Shown: positions 34,205 through 42,757 of the stretch, piece by piece | How positions within the stretch are numbered: position 1 is the stretch's first letter | Layout: every line of letters begins with the position of its first letter | Assembly: GCF_900111765.1 (NCBI RefSeq) | Contig: NZ_FOIB01000008.1 | Location: forward strand, 434,001 to 498,000 | Length of the DNA: 64,000 nt | Direction: 5' to 3' | From: Myxococcus fulvus | GTDB taxonomy: Bacteria; Myxococcota; Myxococcia; Myxococcales; Myxococcaceae | Translations under genes and position numbers: made by a program | The notes under the pieces: model-generated | What the model saw: the letters and a program-made list of their open reading frames with translations, nothing else | Told to the model about the DNA's origin: nothing | Databases searched by the model: none

Positions 34205-35737
34205 CTAGAAGCGCGCCTGCAGCAGCGTGTTGAAGCCCAGCGCGTGCGGCTTCTCGAACGTCGGCTGCGCGACGCCCGTGATGTCGTCGCGGAACGTGGT
34301 CCGGTTGGTGTCGTACGTGTAGTAGACCTCGCCGACCGCCGCGACGGAGTCGGACAAATCCCAGCGGAACGTCGCCTTCGCCGAGTAGATGGGCTCCGCC
34401 TCGCACGAGCCAGAGCCACCGCACGTCTCCGGCAGGATGCTCAGCATGTTCACGTCACGCACCACCACCGTGCGCGTCCCCGCCAGGCTCGGCGGTGTGT
34501 CGTTGCCACCCAGCAGCGGGGTAGGGCTGCGGAACGACGCCGGCCGCTGCACGCCCACGATGAAGCCCGGGGTGAAGTGAAGCTCGGGCAGGTGGTAGTC
34601 CGCGCCCAGCGCCAGGAACATCTCCGGGTTCAGCTTCGTGCCCTCGGGGAAGTCCTGGAACGGGGGGAAGCCCGGCACGTCGAACTGGATGAACGAGAGG
34701 CTGCGGTACAGACCCAGCAGGCTCATGCGCAGGAGGCCCAGCTTCGCGCGCGCCTGCAGCGCCAGCGCCGTGGCGCCCTGCGGCTGCGTCGCACCGAACG
34801 TGTCCGGCTTCTCCAGCGTCTGGGACAGGTAGCTGCCCTCGAGTGACACGGAGTAGGACAGGCCACCCGGGTACTGCTCGGGCGCGAAGAACCGCTCGTA
34901 GATCTCCGGGTCGTTCTTGTAGAGCCGGAAGTCCACGCTCGTGCCGACCGGCACGCCCACGTGGTAGACGACCTGACCGGACACGCCGGCCGCGTTCACC
35001 GGCGCCTCCACGCCCAGCGTGGCGAGACCCGGCACCAGACCCTTCTGGAAGTAGCCACCGCCCGCCTCGACGCGCAGCGTGTCCAGGATGTCCCAGCCCG
35101 CGCCCGCCATCACACCGTAGAGCGTCTCCTCCTCGAGGATGAGCTCGTTCTGCACCAGCGCCGTCTTGCCGCCGACGTACGCGTACCACCGGTCCCGCGT
35201 GATCTGCAGCTTCGCGCCGGGCACGCCGTTGGTCGCCGAGCGCGTGGTGAACGCGCCGCTGCCACCCCAGGAGATGCGGTACGCATAGCCCAGACGGAAG
35301 CGATCCGCGGACACCGGGAAGCCCACCAGCGAGATGCCTTCCTTCTCACCCCAGCCCGGCGGCTGGTAGTTGAGCCGGATGTAGCTGGAGTTGTCCTGGA
35401 TGGCCACCTGACCACTGGGGCGCTCGAGCACCAGCAGCGTCAGGGCCGCCTCCGTGGTCAGTCCCTCGAAGAAGGCGGGCGCCTTCTTGTAGAGCACCAC
35501 GTTCGAGAGCGACTCGAAGCCGGAGAACCGGGTGTTGAAGTTGTCGTAGAACTGGGTGTTCTGATTGCCCGCGCCGAACCGCGCATTGGGGCTGTTGGGC
35601 GTCGTCTCACCCGAACCCGCAAGCACGTTGTCGTCCGCGAAGACGAACGACAGACGCGTGTCCACGAAGTCACTGGCCCAGGCGGGCGCACTCAAGGAGA
35701 TAAGCCCCGACAGGGCCAGCTTCTGCAGCGTTTTCAA
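34205..35737 (-). CDS. Predicted outer-membrane beta-barrel protein
   Basis: The 510-residue exported protein has a signal peptide (cleavage near APAWAS) and then an alternating pattern of aromatic and polar residues throughout, ending in LLQARF. The terminal Phe and many short strands are typical of an outer-membrane barrel. Length and pattern would fit roughly 18-20 strands, but I cannot count them reliably. The start is a TTG (35737) preceded by a good ribosome site (GGAGAGGG); no ATG or GTG gives a signal peptide. It is the last gene of an operon with a large lipoprotein and a 5'-nucleotidase. I do not recognise the family. Confidence 0.8.
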   Translation of the reverse strand: MKTLQKLALSGLISLSAPAWASDFVDTRLSFVFADDNVLAGSGETTPNSPNARFGAGNQNTQFYDNFNTRFSGFESLSNVVLYKKAPAFFEGLTTEAALTLLVLERPSGQVAIQDNSSYIRLNYQPPGWGEKEGISLVGFPVSADRFRLGYAYRISWGGSGAFTTRSATNGVPGAKLQITRDRWYAYVGGKTALVQNELILEEETLYGVMAGAGWDILDTLRVEAGGGYFQKGLVPGLATLGVEAPVNAAGVSGQVVYHVGVPVGTSVDFRLYKNDPEIYERFFAPEQYPGGLSYSVSLEGSYLSQTLEKPDTFGATQPQGATALALQARAKLGLLRMSLLGLYRSLSFIQFDVPGFPPFQDFPEGTKLNPEMFLALGADYHLPELHFTPGFIVGVQRPASFRSPTPLLGGNDTPPSLAGTRTVVVRDVNMLSILPETCGGSGSCEAEPIYSAKATFRWDLSDSVAAVGEVYYTYDTNRTTFRDDITGVAQPTFEKPHALGFNTLLQARF

Positions 35738-35750
35738 TGTCCCTCTCCAC

Positions 35751-35799
35751 GGAGCGCCCGCTTGGAACGCTCCTCCCTGCGCCCCGGTGGAACCGGGGC
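35751..35799 (-). promoter_or_regulatory. Two consecutive hairpins in the leader of the barrel gene
   Basis: GGAGCG/CGCTCC (35751-35756 with 35768-35773) and GCCCCGG/CCGGGGC (35781-35787 with 35793-35799, loop TGGAA) lie between the lipoprotein gene and the TTG start of the barrel gene. No T-tract follows, so these may adjust read-through or mRNA stability within the operon. Confidence 0.4.
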
Positions 35800-35816
35800 A
35801 CGAGCTCGTCAAAAGT

Positions 35817-37823
35817 CTAAGGATTCACGCAAGGCTTGATGGGCTTCGGGCACTCCAGCCCCGGGCCGGGATAGCAGCAGAGGTCGTCCTGGTTCCGAGG
35901 CAGGATGATCCACCGAGGCCGCGCCGCGCTCACGTGGCGCATGTGGCCCACGATGTCGAAGGTGGCCTCGTGCAAGAGCTTGCACTGCCGGGCCAGCTCC
36001 GCGTCCGGGTCCTGCTCGTTGCAGTTGACCACCAGGTCGGGGACGGCGTCCTTCGTCACCAGGTTGATGCGCGCCCTCGGGTGCTGGCTCACCGTGCAGC
36101 GGGCCGCGCCGTTGGCCGCGTCCGCCACGGAGACCCACACCACCATCTGGTTGTCGTCCATCAGGTGCTCCAGGCGGGTGGCCGCGGGCAGCGCCACGTT
36201 GCTCGCGGGGCCCGGGGCGCTCGTGCCGCCGAAGCGCACGTTCGTCGCCTTGTCACACCAGATGTTGAGCGTCACGCCGATGCTGTAGGTGTTGGTCGAA
36301 CGCGTCCAGGCCTCGGTGGCGGGGGCCACCGGCGGCACGGCGTTGATCGTGTGCAGCCGGCCGGCCACGGAGTTGTCCAGCCCCGCCTCCGGCGCGCCCA
36401 TGGGGACCATCTCCACCACGAACTGGCCGAAGCTGTCGTAGGTGTTCTTCTCCGCGCAGACCTGGTTGCGGTACTGGCCCAGGCCCAGCGTGCAGTCGAC
36501 GTTGCACTGACGCTCGGGGACGTCCGGGTCATTGGGCGTGTCCGCGCCACAGGCGCCGAAAACGCCGTTGCGGGCGTCCGGGCAGAAGAAGGGCACGGTG
36601 CCGTTGCCGTTGGCGTCGCAGTTGCGGAACACCGTGGGGAACTTCACCCGGCGCACCTTCACCAGCGAGGACTCCAGGCCCTCCATCTTGTAGTTGCCGT
36701 AGCTGTAGCCGCACATCACGTCCGTGATGTAGGGCGAGCCGCTGAAGCCACACAGCCGGCCGTTGATCTCCGTCGGGGGCGCCAGGGCCAGGTACTTGTT
36801 CCACTCCGACTGCGGCAGCAGTCGGACCTTCTCGCGGATGCTCCACGACGGGAAGGTGAGCTGCGTGGTGGCGGTGAACTCCTGCACCGAGCCCGCGATG
36901 GACCAGAGCAGGTCGCCCGTGTCCAGGCCCTCCGGGTAGGAGTAGTTGTAGATGTAGATGGAGTTGAAGCGGCCCGGGAAGTAACCAGAGGGCTCCGCCG
37001 TCTGGGTGTTCGCGCCGGGGATGCTGCCCTCACGCACGCGGCAGGCCGTCAGGTCCGTCACGAAGAAGCCGCTGGGGTCCATGCCCGTCACCAGCAGCGT
37101 CACCGGCTGGTTGTGGTTCGGATCATCCGGCTCGCAGTTCTGCAGGAGGGGAGAGCCCGCCTCCGGCGAGCGGCCGATGCGCATGAACGTGCCGGCGTAC
37201 GCGGTGAGCTGGTCGCTGTTCTGCGGCACCTGCACCGTGGAGATGGTCGGCTCCTCGAAGAACACCGAGCGCGACAGGCCCGTGGCCGCGGTGCGCTGGG
37301 CGGGCTCCACCGGGAGCTCGCCGTCGACGACGGCGCCATCCGCGTAGTCGACCTCGACCGGATCATCCTCGACCCACACGTGGGCCTCACCGTAGAGCTG
37401 GGAGGAGCGCACGGTGCCCGAGCCCACGCCATTGGTCAGCTGCACCCAGCGGTAGCGGTAGGGGCCCGTCAGGTTGCCGGGGACGGTGCGGAAGGACACC
37501 GGGCCGTTGAACGACTCCATGGGCTGGCCCTTCACGTCCAGCGCCTGGATGTCGATGTCCACGTCCACCGCGCTGCGGGGCATGGAGAGCCGACAATCCT
37601 TCGTGCCGCGAAGCTCCAGCGGAACCGCCGCCTGGCTGCCTCCGCCGTGGGCGGCGGCACAGGTGTCCACCACCGGCACGGCCGTGCGCGGGTTGGAGTC
37701 CGCGACGTAGAAGCCCTTCACCGTCACCTTGAACGAGGAGAGGCCGGTGGGCTGGGGCGTCTCGTCGGTGTAACAGCCCGCGGCGGCGAGGGCCACCGCC
37801 GACAGGAACGCGAATCGCTTCAT
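35817..37823 (-). CDS. Large exported lipoprotein of unknown function
   Basis: The 668-residue lipoprotein starts MKRFAFLSAVALAAAGCYTD with a lipobox. The first ~130 residues look like a beta-sandwich domain; later parts contain scattered Cys and a DANGNGTVPFFCPDA stretch that resembles a calcium-binding loop. No known catalytic motif. Its start overlaps the stop of the 5'-nucleotidase gene (ATGA) and the barrel gene follows after 79 bp, so the three probably form one envelope complex or act in sequence. Confidence 0.82.
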   Translation of the reverse strand: MKRFAFLSAVALAAAGCYTDETPQPTGLSSFKVTVKGFYVADSNPRTAVPVVDTCAAAHGGGSQAAVPLELRGTKDCRLSMPRSAVDVDIDIQALDVKGQPMESFNGPVSFRTVPGNLTGPYRYRWVQLTNGVGSGTVRSSQLYGEAHVWVEDDPVEVDYADGAVVDGELPVEPAQRTAATGLSRSVFFEEPTISTVQVPQNSDQLTAYAGTFMRIGRSPEAGSPLLQNCEPDDPNHNQPVTLLVTGMDPSGFFVTDLTACRVREGSIPGANTQTAEPSGYFPGRFNSIYIYNYSYPEGLDTGDLLWSIAGSVQEFTATTQLTFPSWSIREKVRLLPQSEWNKYLALAPPTEINGRLCGFSGSPYITDVMCGYSYGNYKMEGLESSLVKVRRVKFPTVFRNCDANGNGTVPFFCPDARNGVFGACGADTPNDPDVPERQCNVDCTLGLGQYRNQVCAEKNTYDSFGQFVVEMVPMGAPEAGLDNSVAGRLHTINAVPPVAPATEAWTRSTNTYSIGVTLNIWCDKATNVRFGGTSAPGPASNVALPAATRLEHLMDDNQMVVWVSVADAANGAARCTVSQHPRARINLVTKDAVPDLVVNCNEQDPDAELARQCKLLHEATFDIVGHMRHVSAARPRWIILPRNQDDLCCYPGPGLECPKPIKPCVNP

Positions 37824-40333
37824 TGCTCCACCCTCCGGCCGATACGGCCGTCATCCACCGCGTCGGCGATGGGCATCGCCGTCGGGTTGTCACAGAAGTT
37901 GCGAAGCTGCTGGGTCACCGTGCCGCAGACAGGGTTGCTGCCGCTGATGATCTCCCGGCAGTCACACCGGCCGGTGAACGGACCGGGCGACACCGCGCAG
38001 GCGGCCATGGCCTCTTCGGGCTCGTCCACGTCGGGGATGTTGCAGCCCGCGGGATTGTAGCCGCGGGCGGCCAGGTCTCCGCAGGTGCAGGTTCCCACCT
38101 GCTTGCCGGAGATACAGGCCGCGCGAGCCTGGTCCGGGTTGGTCACCGTGTCCACGCCACAGCCCGACGGATCGAACCCATTGCGCAGCAGGTCACCGCA
38201 CGTGCAGCTTCCGACGCGCACCTCCAGCTCGTTCTTGTAGTCCTGCATCTCGCGGCACGCGGCGCGCAGTCGGTCGTTGACCACCCACTTGCCGTTCACG
38301 AGATTGCCGCAGCTCTGCGCACCCTGCTTGTTGCCGCGCGTCTCGTAGCCCGCGTTGATGTCGTCGCAGGTGCAGAAGTCCTGCATGTAGCCGATGAGCG
38401 AGTCACGCAGAGAGATGCCCGTCTCCTGGCGCGTGGTGTTGCGCTTGAGCACGTTGAAGCCCGAGCCGCCCTTCGCGATGTAGTCGTTCACCGCCACGCG
38501 GTAGGTGCCGAAGGGGTTGAGCGGCTCGGGGCCCACCGAGATGTCCGTGCCGGGATTCGCGTAGCAGCGGCCCCGGTCCGAGGAGCTGCTCTCGTCCTGG
38601 ATGCACTGCCAGGGCGCGTGGCCCGTGCGGTCCTGGGCGGGACAGTCGGCGCCCTTCAGCGCCAGGTTGCAGGGGGTGCGCAGGTCGTTGATCTGCACCT
38701 GGGCACAGTCCATGGTGAACTTCGCGCCGGAGATCTGCGCCTGGCTGACGCAGCCACGCTCGGCGGAGCGCTCGGCGACGAAGTTGAACATCTCCTGCAT
38801 CTCCTTGCCGGAGAGGTACATGATGTTGATGGTGTTCTCGAACGGGAACACGTTGAACATCGACTCCTGGGTGATGACGCCCGCGTAGAGGTTGTCGCGG
38901 ATGCCCAGCGAGTTGGTGAGCGCCATCTGCGCGTCGACGCGGCGACGCTTGCGCATCGAGTCCGCGGCGATGTTGCCCAGCGGCGAGTCACCACCCGTGG
39001 AGTTGTTCCGGCGCGTCACGTCCGTGGGCGCGTACGAGAAGATGTTGGTGAGCTGCAGCCGCATGTCCATGCCGATGATGTAGGGCTGGAGCAGGTGCGT
39101 CGTCTGGCGGTCCTCCTGGGCCTCGCAGGCCTCCATGGCCGCGCGGACCTCGGGGGTCTGGATGAACTGGCCATCCTCCCAGAAGATGTTCGGGTCATAC
39201 CGGTACTTGCGCATGGCCTCGTCGCACCAGAGCCGGTCGAGCGGGAACACGCGATAGTCCTGGCTGACGACCTCGCCGCCTTCGCCGGCGCCGAGCTCCG
39301 TCGGCATCTTCACGACCAGCTCCAGCCGGCCCACGTACTTGGCGAACGCGCCGGAGTGCGAGAGCACCACCTTGCGGCCGCTGGGGTCGGCGAGCAGCTG
39401 CGGCGGGTTGAGCACCACGTGCAGGTGGCCGCCCATCACCACGTCCACGCCGCTGACGCCCGGAATCTGGACCCGGACCACCGACTTGTCGTTGCCCTCG
39501 GGGCCGAACCACTCGAGCACCTGCCAGGGGTTCTTCTCGCGGCGGATGAAGGAGCGGGCGCGGCCGTACTCGTAATAGGCCTCGTAGCCCTGGATGACGT
39601 CCTGGTCCTCAGTGAGGCCCAGGTGGCTGACGATGACGATGAGGTCGGAGACCGGCCGCAGCAGGTCCACGTACGCGCGCACCACCTCGTTCTGCTCCAG
39701 CGGCGTCACCTGGAGGCTGTTGCCGCCCTCGACGATGGAGTTGAGCGAGGAGATGTTCGCCATGCCGAGGATGGCGACGCGCAGGCCCTTCACGTTGCGG
39801 ATGGTGTACGGCGCGGCCTCCAGCGCCGTCTCGTTGCTGCCGTTCTGCCGCCAGTCGTTCCAGTTGTAGTTGGCGGCGAGCAGCGGGAACGAGGCGAACT
39901 GCTTGGCCTGGTTGGTGAAGTTCAGCGCGCCCGCGTCGAACTCGTGGTTGCCGATGACCGCGGCGTCCAGCCGGGCCTGCGACAGGAAGCGGAACTCCAC
40001 CTCACCGTTGTTGAGGTTGAAGATGGGCGCGCCCTGGAAGCAGTCGCCCGAGTCGACGTGCAGCACCCGCTCACCCCTGGAGCGCTCGCGCTTGAGCACC
40101 GCGGCCATGCGCGTGGCGCCACCGAACGGACCGGCCTCCGGGATGAGTCCCAGGTCCTGGTCCGTCTTCAGCGGCGCGAAGTCGTAGGGGATGAGGCGTG
40201 AGTGGATGTCCGAGGTATGAAGGAGCGTCAGCCGCACCTCCTGCCCCTCGAGGTTGTAGTCCTGGCCTTCCACGACTGGCATGCATGAGGCCGAGACCAG
40301 GGCGCAGAAGAGGCCGAGCAGGAGGCGACGCAT
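37820..40333 (-). CDS. 5'-nucleotidase/UshA-like lipoprotein with a Cys-repeat tail
   Basis: The 837-residue protein starts MRRLLLGLFCALVSASCMPV with a lipobox. The metallophosphoesterase domain (~30-320) is complete: LLHTSDIHSR, VLHVDSGDCFQGA, GNHEFDAGA, IVSHLGLTED and MGGHLHVV. The substrate-binding domain of 5'-nucleotidases follows (SPLGNIAADSMRKR, FPFENTINIMYLSGKEMQEMFN, YRVAVNDYIAKGGSGFNVL). It should hydrolyse nucleotides or related phosphate esters outside the cell membrane. The last ~190 residues carry four copies of a module of the form C-x-C-x-[DE]-[LI], each followed by a further Cys. This tail is not part of the standard family. It starts the minus-strand operon. An in-frame extension upstream to 41053 is an artefact overlapping the divergent Nudix gene. 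Confidence 0.92.
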   Translation of the reverse strand: MRRLLLGLFCALVSASCMPVVEGQDYNLEGQEVRLTLLHTSDIHSRLIPYDFAPLKTDQDLGLIPEAGPFGGATRMAAVLKRERSRGERVLHVDSGDCFQGAPIFNLNNGEVEFRFLSQARLDAAVIGNHEFDAGALNFTNQAKQFASFPLLAANYNWNDWRQNGSNETALEAAPYTIRNVKGLRVAILGMANISSLNSIVEGGNSLQVTPLEQNEVVRAYVDLLRPVSDLIVIVSHLGLTEDQDVIQGYEAYYEYGRARSFIRREKNPWQVLEWFGPEGNDKSVVRVQIPGVSGVDVVMGGHLHVVLNPPQLLADPSGRKVVLSHSGAFAKYVGRLELVVKMPTELGAGEGGEVVSQDYRVFPLDRLWCDEAMRKYRYDPNIFWEDGQFIQTPEVRAAMEACEAQEDRQTTHLLQPYIIGMDMRLQLTNIFSYAPTDVTRRNNSTGGDSPLGNIAADSMRKRRRVDAQMALTNSLGIRDNLYAGVITQESMFNVFPFENTINIMYLSGKEMQEMFNFVAERSAERGCVSQAQISGAKFTMDCAQVQINDLRTPCNLALKGADCPAQDRTGHAPWQCIQDESSSSDRGRCYANPGTDISVGPEPLNPFGTYRVAVNDYIAKGGSGFNVLKRNTTRQETGISLRDSLIGYMQDFCTCDDINAGYETRGNKQGAQSCGNLVNGKWVVNDRLRAACREMQDYKNELEVRVGSCTCGDLLRNGFDPSGCGVDTVTNPDQARAACISGKQVGTCTCGDLAARGYNPAGCNIPDVDEPEEAMAACAVSPGPFTGRCDCREIISGSNPVCGTVTQQLRNFCDNPTAMPIADAVDDGRIGRRVEQ

Positions 40334-40474
40334 CAGGAGATTCCGTGTTTCGGTAGGACGTCGGGAGTAAAGCGGGCGCAAGGTACGGTATCGGACACGG
40401 GCGGGCAAGCAACGCCGCCATGGCATTCGTACAGTCCCCCTATTCAGGGTCCCCTTCACGGAGAGCAAGCAGAC

Positions 40475-41155
40475 ATGCGGCAGCGTCATTCCAGTGTGAC
40501 TGACATCGAGATCATCGAGGATTTCTCGTCTACGGCGCGCTGCGACGAAGGCTTTCTCCGAGTGAAGCGGCTGCGGTGTCGCAACCGACGCGCGGATGGC
40601 TCCTCGTCGTCCGTGTACCGCGTGGACGTGGTGGACCGCCCCCGGTTGGATGCCGTGGCGGTGCTCGTCTATCGACGCGGTGCGGCGGGGCTCGAGGTCC
40701 TGACGCGGATGAACCTCCGGCCCGCAGCGTACTTCCGGAAGGATCAGCGCGACGCGATGACGGTACCCGACCCGGGCACGGGCTACCTGCGCGTGGAGGA
40801 GATCGTCGCGGGGCTGCTCGAGCCCGAGGACAAGGGCGAGGAGGGCCTGAAGAAGCGCGCGGCGGCGGAGGTCCACGAGGAGGCGGGCTATCCGGTGCGG
40901 CCCGAGGACATCCAGCTGCTGGGCGGCTCGTTCTTCCTGGCGCCGGGCATCCTGTCGGAGAAGGTCTTCCCCGCGGCGGTGGACGTCACGGACGTGTCGC
41001 AGGAGGAGCCGGAGGGAGACGGCTCGCCCCTGGAGGAGGGGACGCAATTGCACTGGCGCCCGTTGCAGGAGGTGCTGGAGGCGTGCCGGCGCGGAGACAT
41101 CCCGGACGCGAAGACGGAGGTGGCGCTCACGAGGTTGCTCGCCCGATTGGGATGA
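40475..41155 (+). CDS. Nudix hydrolase
   Basis: This 226-residue Nudix-superfamily protein has the motif region at EPEDKGEEGLKKRAAAEVHEEAGYPV. The metal-binding EVHEEAG core is intact, though the conserved Arg before the first Glu of REUxEE is replaced by Ala. The extended loop before the box and FFLAPGILSEKV resemble ADP-ribose/nucleotide-sugar hydrolases. Substrate is not predictable. It is divergent from the 5'-nucleotidase operon, whose first gene starts 142 bp away, and about 75 bp upstream of a phosphate-ester-type transporter on the same strand. Confidence 0.88.
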   Translation: MRQRHSSVTDIEIIEDFSSTARCDEGFLRVKRLRCRNRRADGSSSSVYRVDVVDRPRLDAVAVLVYRRGAAGLEVLTRMNLRPAAYFRKDQRDAMTVPDPGTGYLRVEEIVAGLLEPEDKGEEGLKKRAAAEVHEEAGYPVRPEDIQLLGGSFFLAPGILSEKVFPAAVDVTDVSQEEPEGDGSPLEEGTQLHWRPLQEVLEACRRGDIPDAKTEVALTRLLARLG

Positions 41156-41230
41156 GCACGGAGTTTCTCAGGGGGCGGCGGCCGGGGTAGGGTGCGCGGC
41201 GTTTTCGCACTCCACTGCCGAGGTCGCTGC

Positions 41231-42691
41231 ATGTCGTCGCTGCCCCCGTGGTTGGCCAACCTGTTGCCCATCCTCATCCTGCTGGGAGCGGTCGCGCTCG
41301 TGCTCGCGCGGCTGCCCAAGGTGGAGCTGGGCCACACGGACGCCTTCCGCCGACGCCGCTTCTTCAACTGGTTCCCGCTGGGGATGACGTACGCGTTCCT
41401 CTACATGGGGCGCTACAACGTCAACGAAGCCACCAGCGCGATGAAGGGCCACACGTCCAACGCGGACTTCGGCACCATCTTCTTCTGGGGCACGCTCGTC
41501 TATGGCTGCGCGTTCCTCATCAACGGCCCGCTGACGGACAGGCTCGGCGGCCGGAAGACCATCCTGCTGTCGGCCGCGGGCTCGTCGGTGGCCAACGTGC
41601 TGATGGGCGTGGTGGTCTACAAGGTGCTGACGGAGGGCTGGCAGCCGCCGGGCGGAATCGTGGGGACGCTGTCGTTCCTCTACGCCGTCAACATGTACTT
41701 CCAGAGCTTCGGCGCGGTCTCCATCGTCAAGGTGAACGCGTCCTGGTTCCACGTGCGCGAGCGCGGGCAGCTGGGCGGCGTCTTCGGCATCCTCATCTCG
41801 CTGGGCGTCTACTTCGCCTACGACTGGAGCCGCTTCATCGCCAAGGCGGCGCCCACGTACTGGGTGTTCTTCGTGCCGGCGGCCATCCTCGCGGCCTTCG
41901 TGGTGCTGGACTTCTTCGTCATCCGCGACACGCCCAGCCACACGGGCCACCCGGACTTCGACACCGCGGACGCATCCAGCGGCGAGGCCGCGTCCAGCAG
42001 CGTGTGGGAGGTCTTCACGCGGATGATGAGCAACCGCACCATCCTCATCATCCTGATGGTGGAGTTCTGCAGCGGCTTCATGCGCAACGCCATCATGCAG
42101 TGGTACCCCAAGTTCGCGAAGGCGACGGGCCTGTCGGAGGCCTTCGTCGCGGCCAACTGGGGCATGCTGCTGTGCGTGGCGGGCATCACCGGCGGCATGT
42201 TCGCGGGCGTCATCAGCGACCGCGTGTTCGACTCGCGGCGCGGGCCCGTGTCGGCGGTGCTCTATGCGGGCATGAGCCTGGGCGCGGTGGCCACGCTGTT
42301 CCTGCTCAACAGCCCGGCGCTCGGCTGGACGGTCATCTTCATGTCCCTGTGTGTCATCGGCGTGCACGGCATGCTGTCGGGCACGGCGAGCATGGACTTC
42401 GGCGGCAAGAAGAACGCGGGCCTCGCGGTGGGCATCATCGACGGCGCCGTGTACGCGGGCACCGCCCTGCAATCCATCCTGTTGGGGCGCATCCTCCCGG
42501 CGGGGGAGGTGGCCAAGGACCCCAACAACTGGGGCAACTGGCCGCTGGCCATGCTGCCCCTGTCCTTCGCGGGCCTGCTGCTGGCCACGCGGGTGTGGAA
42601 CGCCCGCCCGCAGGCGAAGACCGCGCCCGTCGGGGGGGCCTCCGCGGTCACCCAACCGGTTGCAACACAGAAGACCGGTACGGGAGGCTGA
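41231..42691 (+). CDS. MFS transporter, organophosphate:phosphate antiporter (OPA) type
   Basis: The 486-residue membrane protein has about 12 transmembrane helices. The opening loop DAFRRRRFFNWFPLGMTYAFLYMGRYNVNEA matches the OPA family (GlpT, UhpT), in which the conserved Arg and the RYN segment lie before and in the first helices. FLINGPLTDRLGGRKTIL is the family's second-loop signature. The likely substrate is an organic phosphate such as glycerol-3-phosphate or a hexose phosphate, exchanged for phosphate. This is a family-level inference. Translation starts at the ATG at 41231. Confidence 0.88.
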   Translation: MSSLPPWLANLLPILILLGAVALVLARLPKVELGHTDAFRRRRFFNWFPLGMTYAFLYMGRYNVNEATSAMKGHTSNADFGTIFFWGTLVYGCAFLINGPLTDRLGGRKTILLSAAGSSVANVLMGVVVYKVLTEGWQPPGGIVGTLSFLYAVNMYFQSFGAVSIVKVNASWFHVRERGQLGGVFGILISLGVYFAYDWSRFIAKAAPTYWVFFVPAAILAAFVVLDFFVIRDTPSHTGHPDFDTADASSGEAASSSVWEVFTRMMSNRTILIILMVEFCSGFMRNAIMQWYPKFAKATGLSEAFVAANWGMLLCVAGITGGMFAGVISDRVFDSRRGPVSAVLYAGMSLGAVATLFLLNSPALGWTVIFMSLCVIGVHGMLSGTASMDFGGKKNAGLAVGIIDGAVYAGTALQSILLGRILPAGEVAKDPNNWGNWPLAMLPLSFAGLLLATRVWNARPQAKTAPVGGASAVTQPVATQKTGTGG

Positions 42692-42712
42692 GGCCCCTGT
42701 GGACCGCAGGAC

Positions 42713-42739
42713 GTCACGGGGGCGTCACTCCCCCGTGAC
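42713..42739 (+). terminator. Terminator hairpin after the MFS gene
   Basis: GTCACGGGGG (42713-42722) pairs perfectly over 10 bp with CCCCCGTGAC (42730-42739) around CGTCACT. It lies 22 bases after the MFS stop and 19 bases before the next gene. Only a short T-containing run follows. Confidence 0.65.
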
Positions 42740-42757
42740 AGGGTTGTGACGTAGAGT

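Noticed and set aside
37823-40201. A 792-residue plus-strand frame inside the 5'-nucleotidase gene
   Set aside because: It is a shadow of the nucleotidase gene. It has no start context and repetitive Arg/Val/His composition.
40334-41053. N-terminal extension of the 5'-nucleotidase to 1077 residues
   Set aside because: The extension overlaps the Nudix gene on the other strand and places 240 residues ahead of an obvious lipoprotein signal peptide. The ATG at 40333 fits a signal peptide and lipobox.
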